This document shows positions 28,292-37,040 of a DNA stretch of 64,000 nt, one piece after another (position 1 is the first letter of the stretch; every line of letters starts with the position of its first letter). A program made the translations under genes and the position numbers. The notes below the pieces were generated by a model. That model saw only the letters and a list, made by a program, of their open reading frames with translations, did no database searches and had not been told where the DNA came from. The stretch is from Leptospira bandrabouensis. Its GTDB lineage: Bacteria; Spirochaetota; Leptospiria; Leptospirales; Leptospiraceae. The stretch lies in NCBI RefSeq assembly GCF_004770905.1, contig NZ_RQHT01000014.1, positions 310,001 through 374,000 of the forward strand, written 5' to 3'.

Positions 28292-29068
28292 CTCTGCATA
28301 ATCTAAAGCAAGAACTGTATTCGGTGCTGTCCAAATCGGTGCCGAAGATTCAAAAGGATACTCCACCACACCCGCACCCTCTCCCCACATTGTAGGAATG
28401 TGAATGCTTGCGATCCCATGTCGGTTGGCTCCCAGAACATCATCTTCCCAATTATCTCCAAGCAAAATACAATCCGCTGGATTTTCTTTGGTCGCTTCTA
28501 ATACATAAGAGAAAAATTTTGTGGATGGTTTTTCAAATCCCACTTCTTCCGAAGTGATTAAAGTAAACCGAAAAGAATCCGGTAAAAAAGAAGATACTTT
28601 TAATAATTGAGTTCTTAAAGTTTCGTTGGTGGTTAAAAAAATTGGGAACCTTTCAGATAAGGCCACAAGTTTTGGAAATAGTTTGGTTTGATAGATTTCT
28701 TTTTTGGCTTCCGTTTTCAAATAAGACAAAAAATGAAAATGGTATCTTTCTTCCATCCACAAAACATCCACTATGTCTTTGGTTTGGAATCCACTTTGGG
28801 CCTTAAGATTGGTTACATCCGGTTCTAATTTTGAGTTGGATTTATTTTTAACAACATCCAACATCAATTTAAAACAAAGTAACCGCAAACGATTGGAACT
28901 ATGACCCTCTAGTTGGTTTTTTACTTTTTTTCTAGCCGATTCGTATAAAGAAAGAAAATCGCCACCTAACCCGCGCTCCTTCCAATCCTTAACACATTCT
29001 CCAATGGCAAATTCGTATGCCGGTTTCGAAGGAAGAAGTGTATTGTCCAAGTCCAAAAACAAAGCCAT
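28265..29068 (-). CDS. HAD-superfamily hydrolase
   Basis: A 267-residue haloacid-dehalogenase-type phosphatase. Motif I is FLDLDNTLLP with nucleophile D6, motif III/IV is GDNWEDDVLGANRHG, and a helical cap lies between. The YjjG-like pattern (mono-phosphatase of nucleotides or sugars) is plausible but not proven. I chose ATG 29068, because the upstream TTG start (29104) would put a stray MTECLSVVF before motif I and that TTG lies inside a TTGACA-like promoter element. Convergent with the methyltransferase. Confidence 0.82.
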   Translation of the reverse strand: MALFLDLDNTLLPSKPAYEFAIGECVKDWKERGLGGDFLSLYESARKKVKNQLEGHSSNRLRLLCFKLMLDVVKNKSNSKLEPDVTNLKAQSGFQTKDIVDVLWMEERYHFHFLSYLKTEAKKEIYQTKLFPKLVALSERFPIFLTTNETLRTQLLKVSSFLPDSFRFTLITSEEVGFEKPSTKFFSYVLEATKENPADCILLGDNWEDDVLGANRHGIASIHIPTMWGEGAGVVEYPFESSAPIWTAPNTVLALDYAELWLHKRQK

Positions 29069-29161
29069 ATCCGAAAAGAAAACCACAGACAAACATTCTG
29101 TCAACGGTTTGGTTTTTAATAATTACTTGTATCCCACTCGAACTTCCGCTAGAATTTCGCC

Positions 29162-29377
29162 ATGATTTCTTTATCTTCCATTCTGGCGGTTCTATTTCTG
29201 ATCCTCGGACTTATTTTATCTCTTTATGGAGTTTGGACTTGGTCCGATCCAATATATGAAAAATCTCTGGGTTGGAATCTAAATTTGATTTGGGGAGGGG
29301 TTGTGTTTTCTGTGGGAGTTTTGTTTGGAATTGGGAACCGGATTTTTGCCCGATTCCCCAAAGAACCAAATCCTTAA
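29162..29377 (+). CDS. Small two-helix membrane protein
   Basis: A 71-residue protein with two hydrophobic helices (about residues 5-27 and 43-60) and a short basic proline-rich tail (RFPKEPNP). No family recognised. It overlaps the 3-prime end of the fliD-coupled gene by 4 bases in convergent orientation. The start region is weak (no clear Shine-Dalgarno), so the gene is moderately supported by composition and length only. Confidence 0.5.
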   Translation: MISLSSILAVLFLILGLILSLYGVWTWSDPIYEKSLGWNLNLIWGGVVFSVGVLFGIGNRIFARFPKEPNP

Positions 29378-30336
29378 GCTGCGACTCTTTCTAAAACAAG
29401 AGAAAGGAAAGGAATGAAGTCACTGAGTAATTCAGGAAGTTCGTATTCCAAAATATCTCCAGCATAAACGATATCATTTTTTTCCATAGCGGAAGCAATG
29501 TTCGAAAGAGTTTCATTCAAATTTGTGATCACTTCCGAAAGTTTTTTATCTTCAATGGCAAGGGATTGCCAATCAAGTTCCGCATGACGAGTTTGGATTG
29601 ACACAAGTGCCGACATAAGACCCGTTAAACGACCCACAGCGTCATTCAAAATCTCAGAAGCCAAATGATCTTTCCCTGATTGGAAGTTTTCATTTACCAA
29701 CATAAAGTCTTTGATGACTTTATCTTTGTCTTCGACAAAACGGGAAATAATTTCAATGAGTTCACTTTCATCCATACGCATCACTGCAAGACGAGTGCTA
29801 AGATCCATAAGGAAAAGTTTTACATCCCGAAGGTCTTCTAAAAAAGTTTCAATGGCTTTTGTAGAATCTAATACTTCAGATCCGTTTTGCAAAGATTCCA
29901 AAATCTCTTCTACGTTTTTGCCTTTCCCCATTGGTTGGATGAGGTTTAAGTTTAAGTTCAAAAGTTTCGTAGTGGTGCGAATCATGGAAATGATCCAAGG
30001 AATTCCTTCTTTTAAATCCTCTGTTTCTTTTTCCGTCAGAGAATCACGACCCACAAGAGTTGATCCTACTTTATCAACGTAGTTATCGACTTCCCAAAGG
30101 CTGTCTTCAATCACATCCAGTTCTTCACCTACAAATAAATCCAGACGTTCTGTTTCATCCACACCCACGGCATTTAGATCGGAACGATTTAATTCTTTCC
30201 CATTCACTGTGAAATGGCGAAGATACTTACCATTGGATTCAATCCATTTTTGAATTTCATCCAACACTTGGCCGAGGTTTGTTTCGCCATCTAATTTAGT
30301 ATCTAATTGTTGTTCGTTGATATAAATATTCATCAT
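29374..30336 (-). CDS. FliD-coupled protein, unknown
   Basis: A 320-residue acidic, mostly helical protein. The N-terminal 70 residues have a beta-grasp-like feel (MNIYINEQQLDTKL, LDLFVGEELDVI), and the remainder is long helices with heptad-like leucines (for example LLNLNLNLIQPM, DLSTRLAVMRM). It begins ATG 30336 with a 4-base overlap to the fliD stop, so translation is coupled to fliD. A flagellar chaperone or cap-associated role is suggested by that coupling but no known flagellar motif is seen. Not cysteine-rich, not membrane-bound. Confidence 0.7.
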   Translation of the reverse strand: MMNIYINEQQLDTKLDGETNLGQVLDEIQKWIESNGKYLRHFTVNGKELNRSDLNAVGVDETERLDLFVGEELDVIEDSLWEVDNYVDKVGSTLVGRDSLTEKETEDLKEGIPWIISMIRTTTKLLNLNLNLIQPMGKGKNVEEILESLQNGSEVLDSTKAIETFLEDLRDVKLFLMDLSTRLAVMRMDESELIEIISRFVEDKDKVIKDFMLVNENFQSGKDHLASEILNDAVGRLTGLMSALVSIQTRHAELDWQSLAIEDKKLSEVITNLNETLSNIASAMEKNDIVYAGDILEYELPELLSDFIPFLSLVLERVAA

Positions 30337-32255
30337 TCCCCACCGTTCCCTCTAAACATATTATTCTGTAAATAATTCCCAACCGATTTGTTTTTCCCCA
30401 CACCTTGTTCCATGTAGAGAAATCGTTGTTTCAGTTTGGCTTCAAAACTAATGAGATGAGACTCATGTTCTTTGATTTTTTTATTATTCCCTGCTACACT
30501 TTCTTCTAAAAGTTTCACTTTGCTTGTGACAATTCCAGAAGCATATTGGTTATAGGGTTTGAGAATTTCGAGCAGTCGAATTCCCACTCCTTCTTCCATC
30601 TTTGCATCGTTATTTGGATCGGAGGCAAATAAGTCCCGCACCCCATCTGGATTTTCAGAAAGAACAGCAATGAGTTTTTCCTGATCAATTTGCAAAAGTC
30701 CGTCTTGGATTTTTTCCCAGTTAGATCCAACGGCACCTGTGGATATTCCAATGTCAGTTAGAACTCTAAATCCATTCTCTTTGGTTGCCGGGTAATAGGA
30801 GTTAGCTGTTGTTTTTAAAGAGGCAATGAGTCTTAAGATGGCGTTTTCACCGGCAAGGATTCCTGATTTGGACTTGTTGTCCCAAAAGTCACGAGAGATA
30901 TCTGCCGATTTTGAATCATCACTTTCTTTTTTATCAGAGATCTTTCCATTTTTTTCAACAGAAGTGACTTCCTTGGAAAACTTCATGAGTTCATTGTAAG
31001 CATCCACCCATTCTTTGATGAGGGCAGAACCTTTGGCATGATCCACATGGATTTTTAGAGTTACCGGTTTCTCTGTTACCTTGTGAACATTAAAAGAAAT
31101 CCCTTCCAAAACATCTGCGATGGAATCGTTGGTTTCACGAGTGATTTCCACACCATCAATTTTGATTTTAAGATCTTTCCCTTCTTGTAATACTTTTAAT
31201 GGTTCAGCCGTACCCGGTGCCGGAGGAGTGACAAGAGTTACTGATTTAATCAGAACCGGAGTGGTTGCCGCATTGGAAAGAATGATAGCGGTTAGATTTT
31301 TATCCGAAGCATAATCTCCGGCAGGAAAAATATATTTGGATTCGGTTTTGGTGATGGGAAGGAATTTATTACGAACACTTCCCTCCTTTTCAAATCCAAT
31401 TCCCATCTCCATGACAGCAGGAGCTTCACCAACAACCTCTACTTCGACAAAAGCTCTTTCTTTGATTTCTGTCACAGCCAGAGGAATCGAAAAGGCAGTA
31501 TCAGGTTTGATACTGATTCCTTCTTCGGTCTGAATCAGTTTCTCTGTTTCTACTTCCGATTTTTTAAATTTGGTTTGGTCCCAGGCTTTGGAATTGATTA
31601 CATCTAAAGACAATAATTGATTTGTGTTTTCTAAACTCGCTTTGTTTTCACCAACAAGCCCCGCTAGTTTTAAAATTCCATTGGGATCGGAAAATTGGAG
31701 TTCATTTTTTTTTCCGGTTTTCACAGAGGTGACAGTGAGGATGGAGGAATCCTTATCAATTTTGATAATGGAAGTTTCTGCAAGTCCTCCGGCCATATTC
31801 TTAATTGCGCTTGTGAGTTCACTCAGTGACCCACCAGGAAAAGTAACAGTTTCTTTGGATTTTCCAGAGTAGATTGTAAAACTACCTTCTGGCAAACGAA
31901 TGTCGGTATCAATGGCAACACCAGATAACTGATGTTTGCTTGCCATTTCGATAATTTCTAAGGCTCTATCGCCAGATTTTGCGGCACGAGATGCCTCACC
32001 AGTGATCACACCTTCTTCCGATGAAGAAACCGATTTAGTAGCAAAAGGAGCCGTAAAAGAGACAAGGGCTCGGGTTTTGGTTTGCAGGTTTGTGGAAAGA
32101 TTTTTCACTTCCCCCCAGATTTGCATCTGTGCTTTGGCGTATTCGTTCTCAGTTTCCCATCGTTTGATGGGCCGGCGTTCGAGTTCGACCAGTTTTTTAA
32201 CGATATCGTTTGTATTTTGCCCAGTCATCAGACCCGGCATGGTGTATGCTGGCAT
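30333..32255 (-). CDS. fliD: Flagellar filament cap protein FliD (HAP2)
   Basis: A 640-residue filament cap protein. The N-terminal coiled-coil block reads MPAYTMPGLMTGQNTNDIVKK then LVELERRPIKRWE, the FliD_N pattern with the G-L-x-T start; a large variable middle and the C-terminal FliD_C region (WDAYNELMKFSKEV, GLLQIDQEKLIAVL, LKPYNQYASGIVTSKVKLL) follow. It caps periplasmic flagellar filaments during flagellin assembly. It is larger than enteric FliD (about 470 residues), which matches spirochaete proteins. The divergent ppk gene begins about 90 bases away. Confidence 0.9.
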   Translation of the reverse strand: MPAYTMPGLMTGQNTNDIVKKLVELERRPIKRWETENEYAKAQMQIWGEVKNLSTNLQTKTRALVSFTAPFATKSVSSSEEGVITGEASRAAKSGDRALEIIEMASKHQLSGVAIDTDIRLPEGSFTIYSGKSKETVTFPGGSLSELTSAIKNMAGGLAETSIIKIDKDSSILTVTSVKTGKKNELQFSDPNGILKLAGLVGENKASLENTNQLLSLDVINSKAWDQTKFKKSEVETEKLIQTEEGISIKPDTAFSIPLAVTEIKERAFVEVEVVGEAPAVMEMGIGFEKEGSVRNKFLPITKTESKYIFPAGDYASDKNLTAIILSNAATTPVLIKSVTLVTPPAPGTAEPLKVLQEGKDLKIKIDGVEITRETNDSIADVLEGISFNVHKVTEKPVTLKIHVDHAKGSALIKEWVDAYNELMKFSKEVTSVEKNGKISDKKESDDSKSADISRDFWDNKSKSGILAGENAILRLIASLKTTANSYYPATKENGFRVLTDIGISTGAVGSNWEKIQDGLLQIDQEKLIAVLSENPDGVRDLFASDPNNDAKMEEGVGIRLLEILKPYNQYASGIVTSKVKLLEESVAGNNKKIKEHESHLISFEAKLKQRFLYMEQGVGKNKSVGNYLQNNMFRGNGGE

Positions 32256-32346
32256 ATCGTCCCCAATTCCTCTGAATCTAATGTCGTCGAATTCTACAAA
32301 AGGATTAGGAATTTACAGAATTTTTTCCTTCCCAAATCCTAGAATT

Positions 32347-34425
32347 ATGACCGCTAGCCCTACAGAAAAAATAGAACTGGGGAACCCAAATATCTTCTTC
32401 GACCGCGAACTTTCTTGGGTCGACTTCAACCACCGTGTATTGGAAGAGTCCTTTGACAAAGAAAACCCTCTTCTCGAACGCCTTAAATTTCTATGTATCA
32501 CAGAATCCAATTTGGATGAGTTTTTTATGGTTCGTGTTGCGGGTCTTCTCAACTTAAAAAATGCAGGAATCGAAGAACGAAGCCTCAACGGTAAAAGAAC
32601 TTCTGAAACCGTCGCTGAACTTTATTCCAAAGTAGGACAATTTGTAAAAAAACAATACGAGTCCTTAGATGAAATCCTGATTGAACTAAAAACAAACAAA
32701 ATCGTAGTTGTGCAGGACCCAAGTGAGCTTGCTGGGGATGACATTCAATTTGTAAAAAACTATTACAAACGAGAAGTGTCCTCCATCCTCACTCCACTTG
32801 CCATCGATCCTTCGCATCCTTTCCCTCATATCCTCAACAGGACATTGAATTTAGGAATCACTTTGTATTCAGATGATGATAAAAACAAAGCCAAAGAACT
32901 TTTTGCCATTGTTCAAGTACCAAGCGTACTTCCACGATTTTTACAATTACCTCCGAATAAAGAAACTGACGTAAGAAGATATTTTCCTCTAGAAGAGATC
33001 ATAAAACTTCACTTAGGTGACCTTTTCTACGGAATGAATGTAAAACAAATTCATACCTTTAAAATTGTTCGTGATGCTGATATCTCCATTAACGAAGAAC
33101 AAAACATTGGTGATCTTCTGACAACAATGAAAAACGAATTAAAAAACCGGATGTGGGGAGATGCCGTTCGTTTAGATGTTCATTCAGGAGCAGGCCATAT
33201 CAAAGAATTGTTACGTGGGCTTTTGGAATTGGAAGAATACCAAGTGATGGAAATCCCCACCTTACTTAGCTTAAATGACATGATGTTTTTTCAAAGTTTA
33301 GAAAAAACTAGTCACTTAAAATATTCGTATCCCGTTCCCAAATCTGGATTTGCAGCAAAAAAAAGTGAATCCATCTTTTCTGAAATTCGTAAAAACGATC
33401 ACCTGCTACATCACCCTTACGAGAGTTTTAAATCGATCGAAGACATGTTAAAAATTGCAAGCCAAGACCCGAAGGTCCTTGCCATCAAGATGACTTTATA
33501 CAGAACTTCCGGAGATTCTCCCATCATCCAGTATTTGGGAGAGGCTGCTGAAAACGGGAAACAGGTAACCGTTCTTGTGGAACTCAAAGCTAGGTTTGAT
33601 GAAGAAAGAAACATTCGTTGGGCCAAAAAATTAGAAGATAGTGGTGTTCATGTTGTTTATGGTGTGGTTGGACTTAAAATCCACTGTAAGATGTTACTGA
33701 TTGTACGCAGAGAAGAGGACAAACTCAATCGATATGTGCATTTAGGTACAGGAAACTATAACTCTACCACTGCGAGATTTTATACAGACTTAAGTTTATT
33801 CACAGCAAATCCTGAAATCACAGAAGATGTAGCCATTCTTTTTAATACCATCACAAGTTCAGGCAAAATGCCTAGACTTTCTAAAATCTATGCAGCTCCC
33901 ACCTTTCTCAAAGAGGAATTCCTTCACCTCATCCAAAGAGAAACGGACAATGCAAAAAACGGGAAACAAGCTCGTGTGATTTTCAAAATGAACTCTCTTG
34001 TGGATCCCGATGTAATTTTAAAACTCTATGAAGCCTCTCAAGCTGGAGTTAAAATTGATTTAATCATTCGCGGGATCTGCTGTTTAAGGCCCGGAATACC
34101 TGGTGTTTCCGACCGCATTAACGTTCGTTCGATTGTAGGAAGATATCTTGAACATTCGAGGATTTATAGTTTCGAAAACGGTGGGAAACCGGATGTTTAT
34201 TTGGCATCTGCCGATTGTATGCCAAGAAACTTCCTTCGCCGAATCGAAGTTATGTTTCCTATTTTACAGGATAAACATAAAAAACGAATCGCAAAAATTC
34301 TAGAACTTCTACTTCGAGATAATACACAAGCTAGAGTTTTAGAATCCGACGGTACATACACACGTTTGGCACCTGGCGATGATGATCCAGCGGTTAACTC
34401 TCAAATTGATATGGTTGATATCTAA
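32347..34425 (+). CDS. ppk1: Polyphosphate kinase 1
   Basis: A 692-residue enzyme that polymerises the terminal phosphate of ATP into inorganic polyphosphate. It has the N-terminal domain (FFDRELSWVDFNHRVLEE), the head domain, and two phospholipase-D-like C-terminal domains with the conserved HCKM (catalytic histidine in VGLKIHCKM) and YLEHSRIYSF. HLGTGNYN and SADCMPRNF also fit. I chose ATG 32347: the reading frame extends upstream to 31936, but that part lies opposite fliD and gives an unnatural extension. Eleven bases separate it from the GlcD-like gene, so both are likely co-transcribed. Confidence 0.94.
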   Translation: MTASPTEKIELGNPNIFFDRELSWVDFNHRVLEESFDKENPLLERLKFLCITESNLDEFFMVRVAGLLNLKNAGIEERSLNGKRTSETVAELYSKVGQFVKKQYESLDEILIELKTNKIVVVQDPSELAGDDIQFVKNYYKREVSSILTPLAIDPSHPFPHILNRTLNLGITLYSDDDKNKAKELFAIVQVPSVLPRFLQLPPNKETDVRRYFPLEEIIKLHLGDLFYGMNVKQIHTFKIVRDADISINEEQNIGDLLTTMKNELKNRMWGDAVRLDVHSGAGHIKELLRGLLELEEYQVMEIPTLLSLNDMMFFQSLEKTSHLKYSYPVPKSGFAAKKSESIFSEIRKNDHLLHHPYESFKSIEDMLKIASQDPKVLAIKMTLYRTSGDSPIIQYLGEAAENGKQVTVLVELKARFDEERNIRWAKKLEDSGVHVVYGVVGLKIHCKMLLIVRREEDKLNRYVHLGTGNYNSTTARFYTDLSLFTANPEITEDVAILFNTITSSGKMPRLSKIYAAPTFLKEEFLHLIQRETDNAKNGKQARVIFKMNSLVDPDVILKLYEASQAGVKIDLIIRGICCLRPGIPGVSDRINVRSIVGRYLEHSRIYSFENGGKPDVYLASADCMPRNFLRRIEVMFPILQDKHKKRIAKILELLLRDNTQARVLESDGTYTRLAPGDDDPAVNSQIDMVDI

Positions 34426-34435
34426 AGGATAAAAA

Positions 34436-35848
34436 ATGGATTTTACGAAAACAAAAACTGATTTGAGCCAACTGATTGGCGATAAAAAAGTGATTCAAAA
34501 AAATGACGGAACAATGGACGAAGCTTTATTCAATTCCTATGGAACCGATAGAACCAAAGTTTATCCACCAAACTACCAAGTTCTCGTTTTTCCTGAAACT
34601 ACTGAAGATGTCGCAGCCATAGTAACTTATGCATACAAAAACGCAATTGCCGTCGTTCCTTCTGGAGGACGAACCGGTTATGCTGGTGGTGCTGTTGCCA
34701 AAAATGGAGAAATTGTCATCTCTTTATCCAAAATGAACCAAATGGTTGATTTTGATCCTTTCCTTGGCACCTTACACGTACAAGCTGGTATGATCACAAA
34801 AAATCTACACAAAGAAGCGGAAGAACGTGGATTTTATTTTCCTGTCGATTTTGCAGCCACTGGATCCAGTCATATTGGAGGAAACATTGCTACCAATGCC
34901 GGAGGAGTGCGTGTCGTACACTACGGTTTGATTCGAGATTGGATTCTTGGACTAACAGTTGTCAATGGAAAAGGCGAAATCTACAGATTCAATGGAGAGA
35001 TTTTAAAAAACAATACAGGATATGACCTCAAACACTTGTTTATTGGTTCGGAAGGGACACTTGGAATCATCACTGAGGCGGTAGTCAAACTCACCAAACC
35101 ACCTAAAGACATTCGAGTGATTTTTCTTGCAGTTCCAGAATACAAAAACATTTTAGAAATCTTTCGGGAAACACATAACTTCGATTTACCACTTCTTGCT
35201 TTTGAGTTTTTAACTGATTATTGTTTGGACAAAGTAAAAGAACATTTAGGAGTTCCCGATCCATTCCAAACACCTAGCAAGTATTATGTACTTATGGAAT
35301 TCGAAGTGGATGGAGAAACGGACGAAGAAAAACTTTATTCCATCTTAGAGTCCATCACTGAAAAAGAATTTATCACCGATGGTTCGATTGCGCAGAACTC
35401 ACGCCAAAACGAAACATTTTGGAAATATAGGGAAGGGATTTCGGAATCTTTGTCCCTAGCTTATACGGTTCATAAAAATGATATCTCTCTACCGCTTCGT
35501 AATATGGAAGCCTTCCTAGACGAGATGTCCGCACTCCTTTCAAAAAAATACCAGGGATTTCATATTGCTTTATTTGGACATATTGGCGATGGGAATCTCC
35601 ACCTAAATATTGTTAAACCGAAAGATCTTTCTGATGCTGAATTTTTTGCCCAATGCAAACAAGTAGATCCAGAAATGTTCACTCTCATCCAAAAATTCAA
35701 AGGTTCCATTTCTGCCGAACACGGAATTGGGTTACTAAAAAGGGATTATTTGAATTTTTCCAGGTCTGAGTCGGAAATTGAGACCATGAGGGCCATCAAA
35801 TTGGCATTTGACCCCAAAGGAATCTTAAACCCGGGAAAAGTGCTGTAA
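34436..35848 (+). CDS. FAD-linked oxidase, GlcD / D-lactate dehydrogenase-like
   Basis: A 470-residue FAD-linked oxidoreductase of the GlcD/D-LDH type, cytoplasmic or membrane-associated. FAD-binding PCMH motifs are VPSGGRTGYAGGAV and GNIATNAGGVRVVHYG; the C-terminal HGIGLLKRDY and FDPKGILNPGKVL complete the family signature. It oxidises a 2-hydroxy acid such as glycolate or D-lactate, but the substrate cannot be decided. It is linked to ppk by an 11-base gap, which may just reflect local operon structure. A terminator follows at 35861. Confidence 0.88.
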   Translation: MDFTKTKTDLSQLIGDKKVIQKNDGTMDEALFNSYGTDRTKVYPPNYQVLVFPETTEDVAAIVTYAYKNAIAVVPSGGRTGYAGGAVAKNGEIVISLSKMNQMVDFDPFLGTLHVQAGMITKNLHKEAEERGFYFPVDFAATGSSHIGGNIATNAGGVRVVHYGLIRDWILGLTVVNGKGEIYRFNGEILKNNTGYDLKHLFIGSEGTLGIITEAVVKLTKPPKDIRVIFLAVPEYKNILEIFRETHNFDLPLLAFEFLTDYCLDKVKEHLGVPDPFQTPSKYYVLMEFEVDGETDEEKLYSILESITEKEFITDGSIAQNSRQNETFWKYREGISESLSLAYTVHKNDISLPLRNMEAFLDEMSALLSKKYQGFHIALFGHIGDGNLHLNIVKPKDLSDAEFFAQCKQVDPEMFTLIQKFKGSISAEHGIGLLKRDYLNFSRSESEIETMRAIKLAFDPKGILNPGKVL

Positions 35849-35860
35849 TTGCGAACAAAG

Positions 35861-35899
35861 GCAGATCTTCCAGAAAAATCTGGTCGATCTGCTTATTTT
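35861..35899 (+). terminator. Rho-independent terminator after the ppk operon
   Basis: GCAGATC (35861-35867) pairs with GATCTGC (35886-35892), with an inner CCAGA/TCTGG stem, followed by TTATTTT. Confidence 0.8.
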
Positions 35900-35956
35900 G
35901 TAGGCAGACTCCAAAAAAAAGCTAGATTTTAATCAGACTCGGTCTATACTGTAACT

Positions 35957-36298
35957 ATGTTCAGGAACGTGATTAAAATATTTGGGATTTCCCTACTCAC
36001 CGTCTCCCTGGGCAGCGCCTTTCTTTCGGAAGAAAATGTTCTTGTTCGCACTCGTGGAGCCAAATCCAGCCGAGTCAGTGGAAAATGCCAACTTTCAGGC
36101 TCTCTTTCCCTTGCGGTTCAAAAATCCTCTTCCGAAGAAACTTCAGGTACAAAAGATTTAGAAGATGTACTCACATGGAGTGGGAAAGCACAGTCTTCAT
36201 TGACTGTCTCTCTACTAACACATAACAAAAACCTCCATTCTTCTTTTATTTCAGGGTTACTTGCCCCTCGTTACCTGAATCTGCCTCCACCCGTTTAA
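35957..36298 (+). CDS. Small exported protein ending in LNLPPPV, upstream of a metal-efflux operon
   Basis: A 113-residue protein with an N-terminal hydrophobic signal (MFRNVIKIFGISLLTVSLGSA) and a polar body ending LNLPPPV. The final PPP just before the stop is unusual. TATACT (35945-35950) lies only 7 bases before the ATG with no Shine-Dalgarno, so the message may be leaderless. The next gene in the cluster shares the C-terminal LN(L/I)PPP and an S-L-x-V-S motif about 30 residues earlier, so the two appear paralogous. One cysteine and two histidines in HNKNLH could bind metal. A regulatory role is discussed as a finding; biochemical function is unknown. Confidence 0.65.
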   Translation: MFRNVIKIFGISLLTVSLGSAFLSEENVLVRTRGAKSSRVSGKCQLSGSLSLAVQKSSSEETSGTKDLEDVLTWSGKAQSSLTVSLLTHNKNLHSSFISGLLAPRYLNLPPPV

Positions 36299-36317
36299 CT
36301 CCTCTCTACCGCTTAAA

Positions 36318-36356
36318 CCTGTGTCCCGTAAGGGACACAGGATGTTTTTATTTTTT
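36318..36356 (+). terminator. Terminator-like hairpin after the first PPP-ending gene
   Basis: CCTGTGTCCC (36318-36327), GTAA loop and GGGACACAGG (36332-36341) give a perfect 10-base-pair stem followed by ATGTTTTTATTTTTT. Confidence 0.85.
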
Positions 36357-36400
36357 CAAAGTTACCGATGATTAGTTTCTCATTTGCCAAAGATTCTTAC

Positions 36401-36442
36401 GACTGTTCCGGGGAATTCCTGACTCTGGACAGTCTTTTTTTT
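36401..36442 (+). terminator. Second hairpin with eight-T tail before the second PPP-ending gene
   Basis: GACTGT and CC at 36401-36409 pair with GG and ACAGTC at 36427-36434 around an inner palindrome GGAATTCC, directly followed by eight T (36435-36442). A terminator or attenuator shape; no gene ends here, which makes an attenuator more interesting. Confidence 0.65.
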
Positions 36443-36545
36443 GAAAACTACTACGTCCTATCTCCTATATTCTAACCAATCTGTTCAATGTTTAGGATTT
36501 ATCTGAAACTTTAGAAATATTTTAGAATTGAGTACGAAAGGCAAA

Positions 36546-36566
36546 ATGAATTTGTGGATAATATGA
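36546..36566 (+). other. Six-codon upstream reading frame overlapping the second small gene's start
   Basis: AAAGG (36537-36541) lies before ATG 36546, which reads MNLWII then TGA at 36564-36566. That TGA overlaps the ATG at 36563 of the next gene as ATGA, an arrangement that can couple translation. It could equally be chance. Confidence 0.35.
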
Positions 36567-36940
36567 CGGCAAACTGGTCGGCAAAACTGATAGCTTTACT
36601 TTTAACGGTGACCGTAGGTTTCCCGTTAGACGGTACATCAGACACAGTTTCCGAATATCTAGAAGCCAATCTCCATCAGATAAAGAAGTCTTACTCCGCT
36701 TCTCTTGAAACACCAGAAGATACTGCAATTGATAATCAAAAGATTTCCTCTATTGATGATTCTGCCACGCTTAGTCGTTCCAGAGCGGACTTTTTAGATT
36801 TTTTTAACGAAAGCAAATCCGATTTATTTTCTGAATCGCTTTTGGTTAGTTTTGTTGATTTGATTTCAGACGGAACTTATGTTCCCAGTTTACTTTCTTC
36901 ACTTCTCTTAAATATTCCTCCCCCTACTTCTTTCGTTTAA
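36563..36940 (+). CDS. Second small exported protein ending in LNIPPPTSFV
   Basis: About 125 residues from ATG 36563: MTANWSAKLIALLLTVTVG signal segment, a polar acidic body, and the C-terminus SLLSSLLLNIPPPTSFV. The C-terminal pattern matches the preceding small gene. No cysteine and few histidines. The start was chosen because it begins the signal peptide; GTG 36554, three codons upstream in frame, is less likely. An imperfect terminator-like hairpin lies between its stop and the czcC-like gene. Together with the first gene this forms a tandem pair ahead of an RND metal-efflux operon. Confidence 0.6.
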   Translation: MTANWSAKLIALLLTVTVGFPLDGTSDTVSEYLEANLHQIKKSYSASLETPEDTAIDNQKISSIDDSATLSRSRADFLDFFNESKSDLFSESLLVSFVDLISDGTYVPSLLSSLLLNIPPPTSFV

Positions 36941-36944
36941 TCCA

Positions 36945-37016
36945 CTTCAGCTTTTGCTGAGGAAAGGTATGTCCCTCGTTCGTAAGGATAGAGCCATACC
37001 CATGTTTTCATTTTCT
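36945..37016 (+). promoter_or_regulatory. Two hairpins in the leader of the metal-efflux operon
   Basis: CTTCAGC/GCTGAGG at 36945-36962 (TTTT loop), then GGTATG (36966-36971) paired with CATACC (36995-37000), followed by a T-rich stretch. The second is an imperfect terminator shape 40 bases before the czcC-like start. Confidence 0.5.
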
Positions 37017-37040
37017 TAATTTTTTAATGTTTGGTAATTT

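Noticed and set aside
31936..32346. 137-residue N-terminal extension of the polyphosphate kinase frame
   Set aside because: It is antisense to fliD and to the promoter gap, and ppk1 proteins start with the FFDRELSWVDF domain close to ATG 32347.
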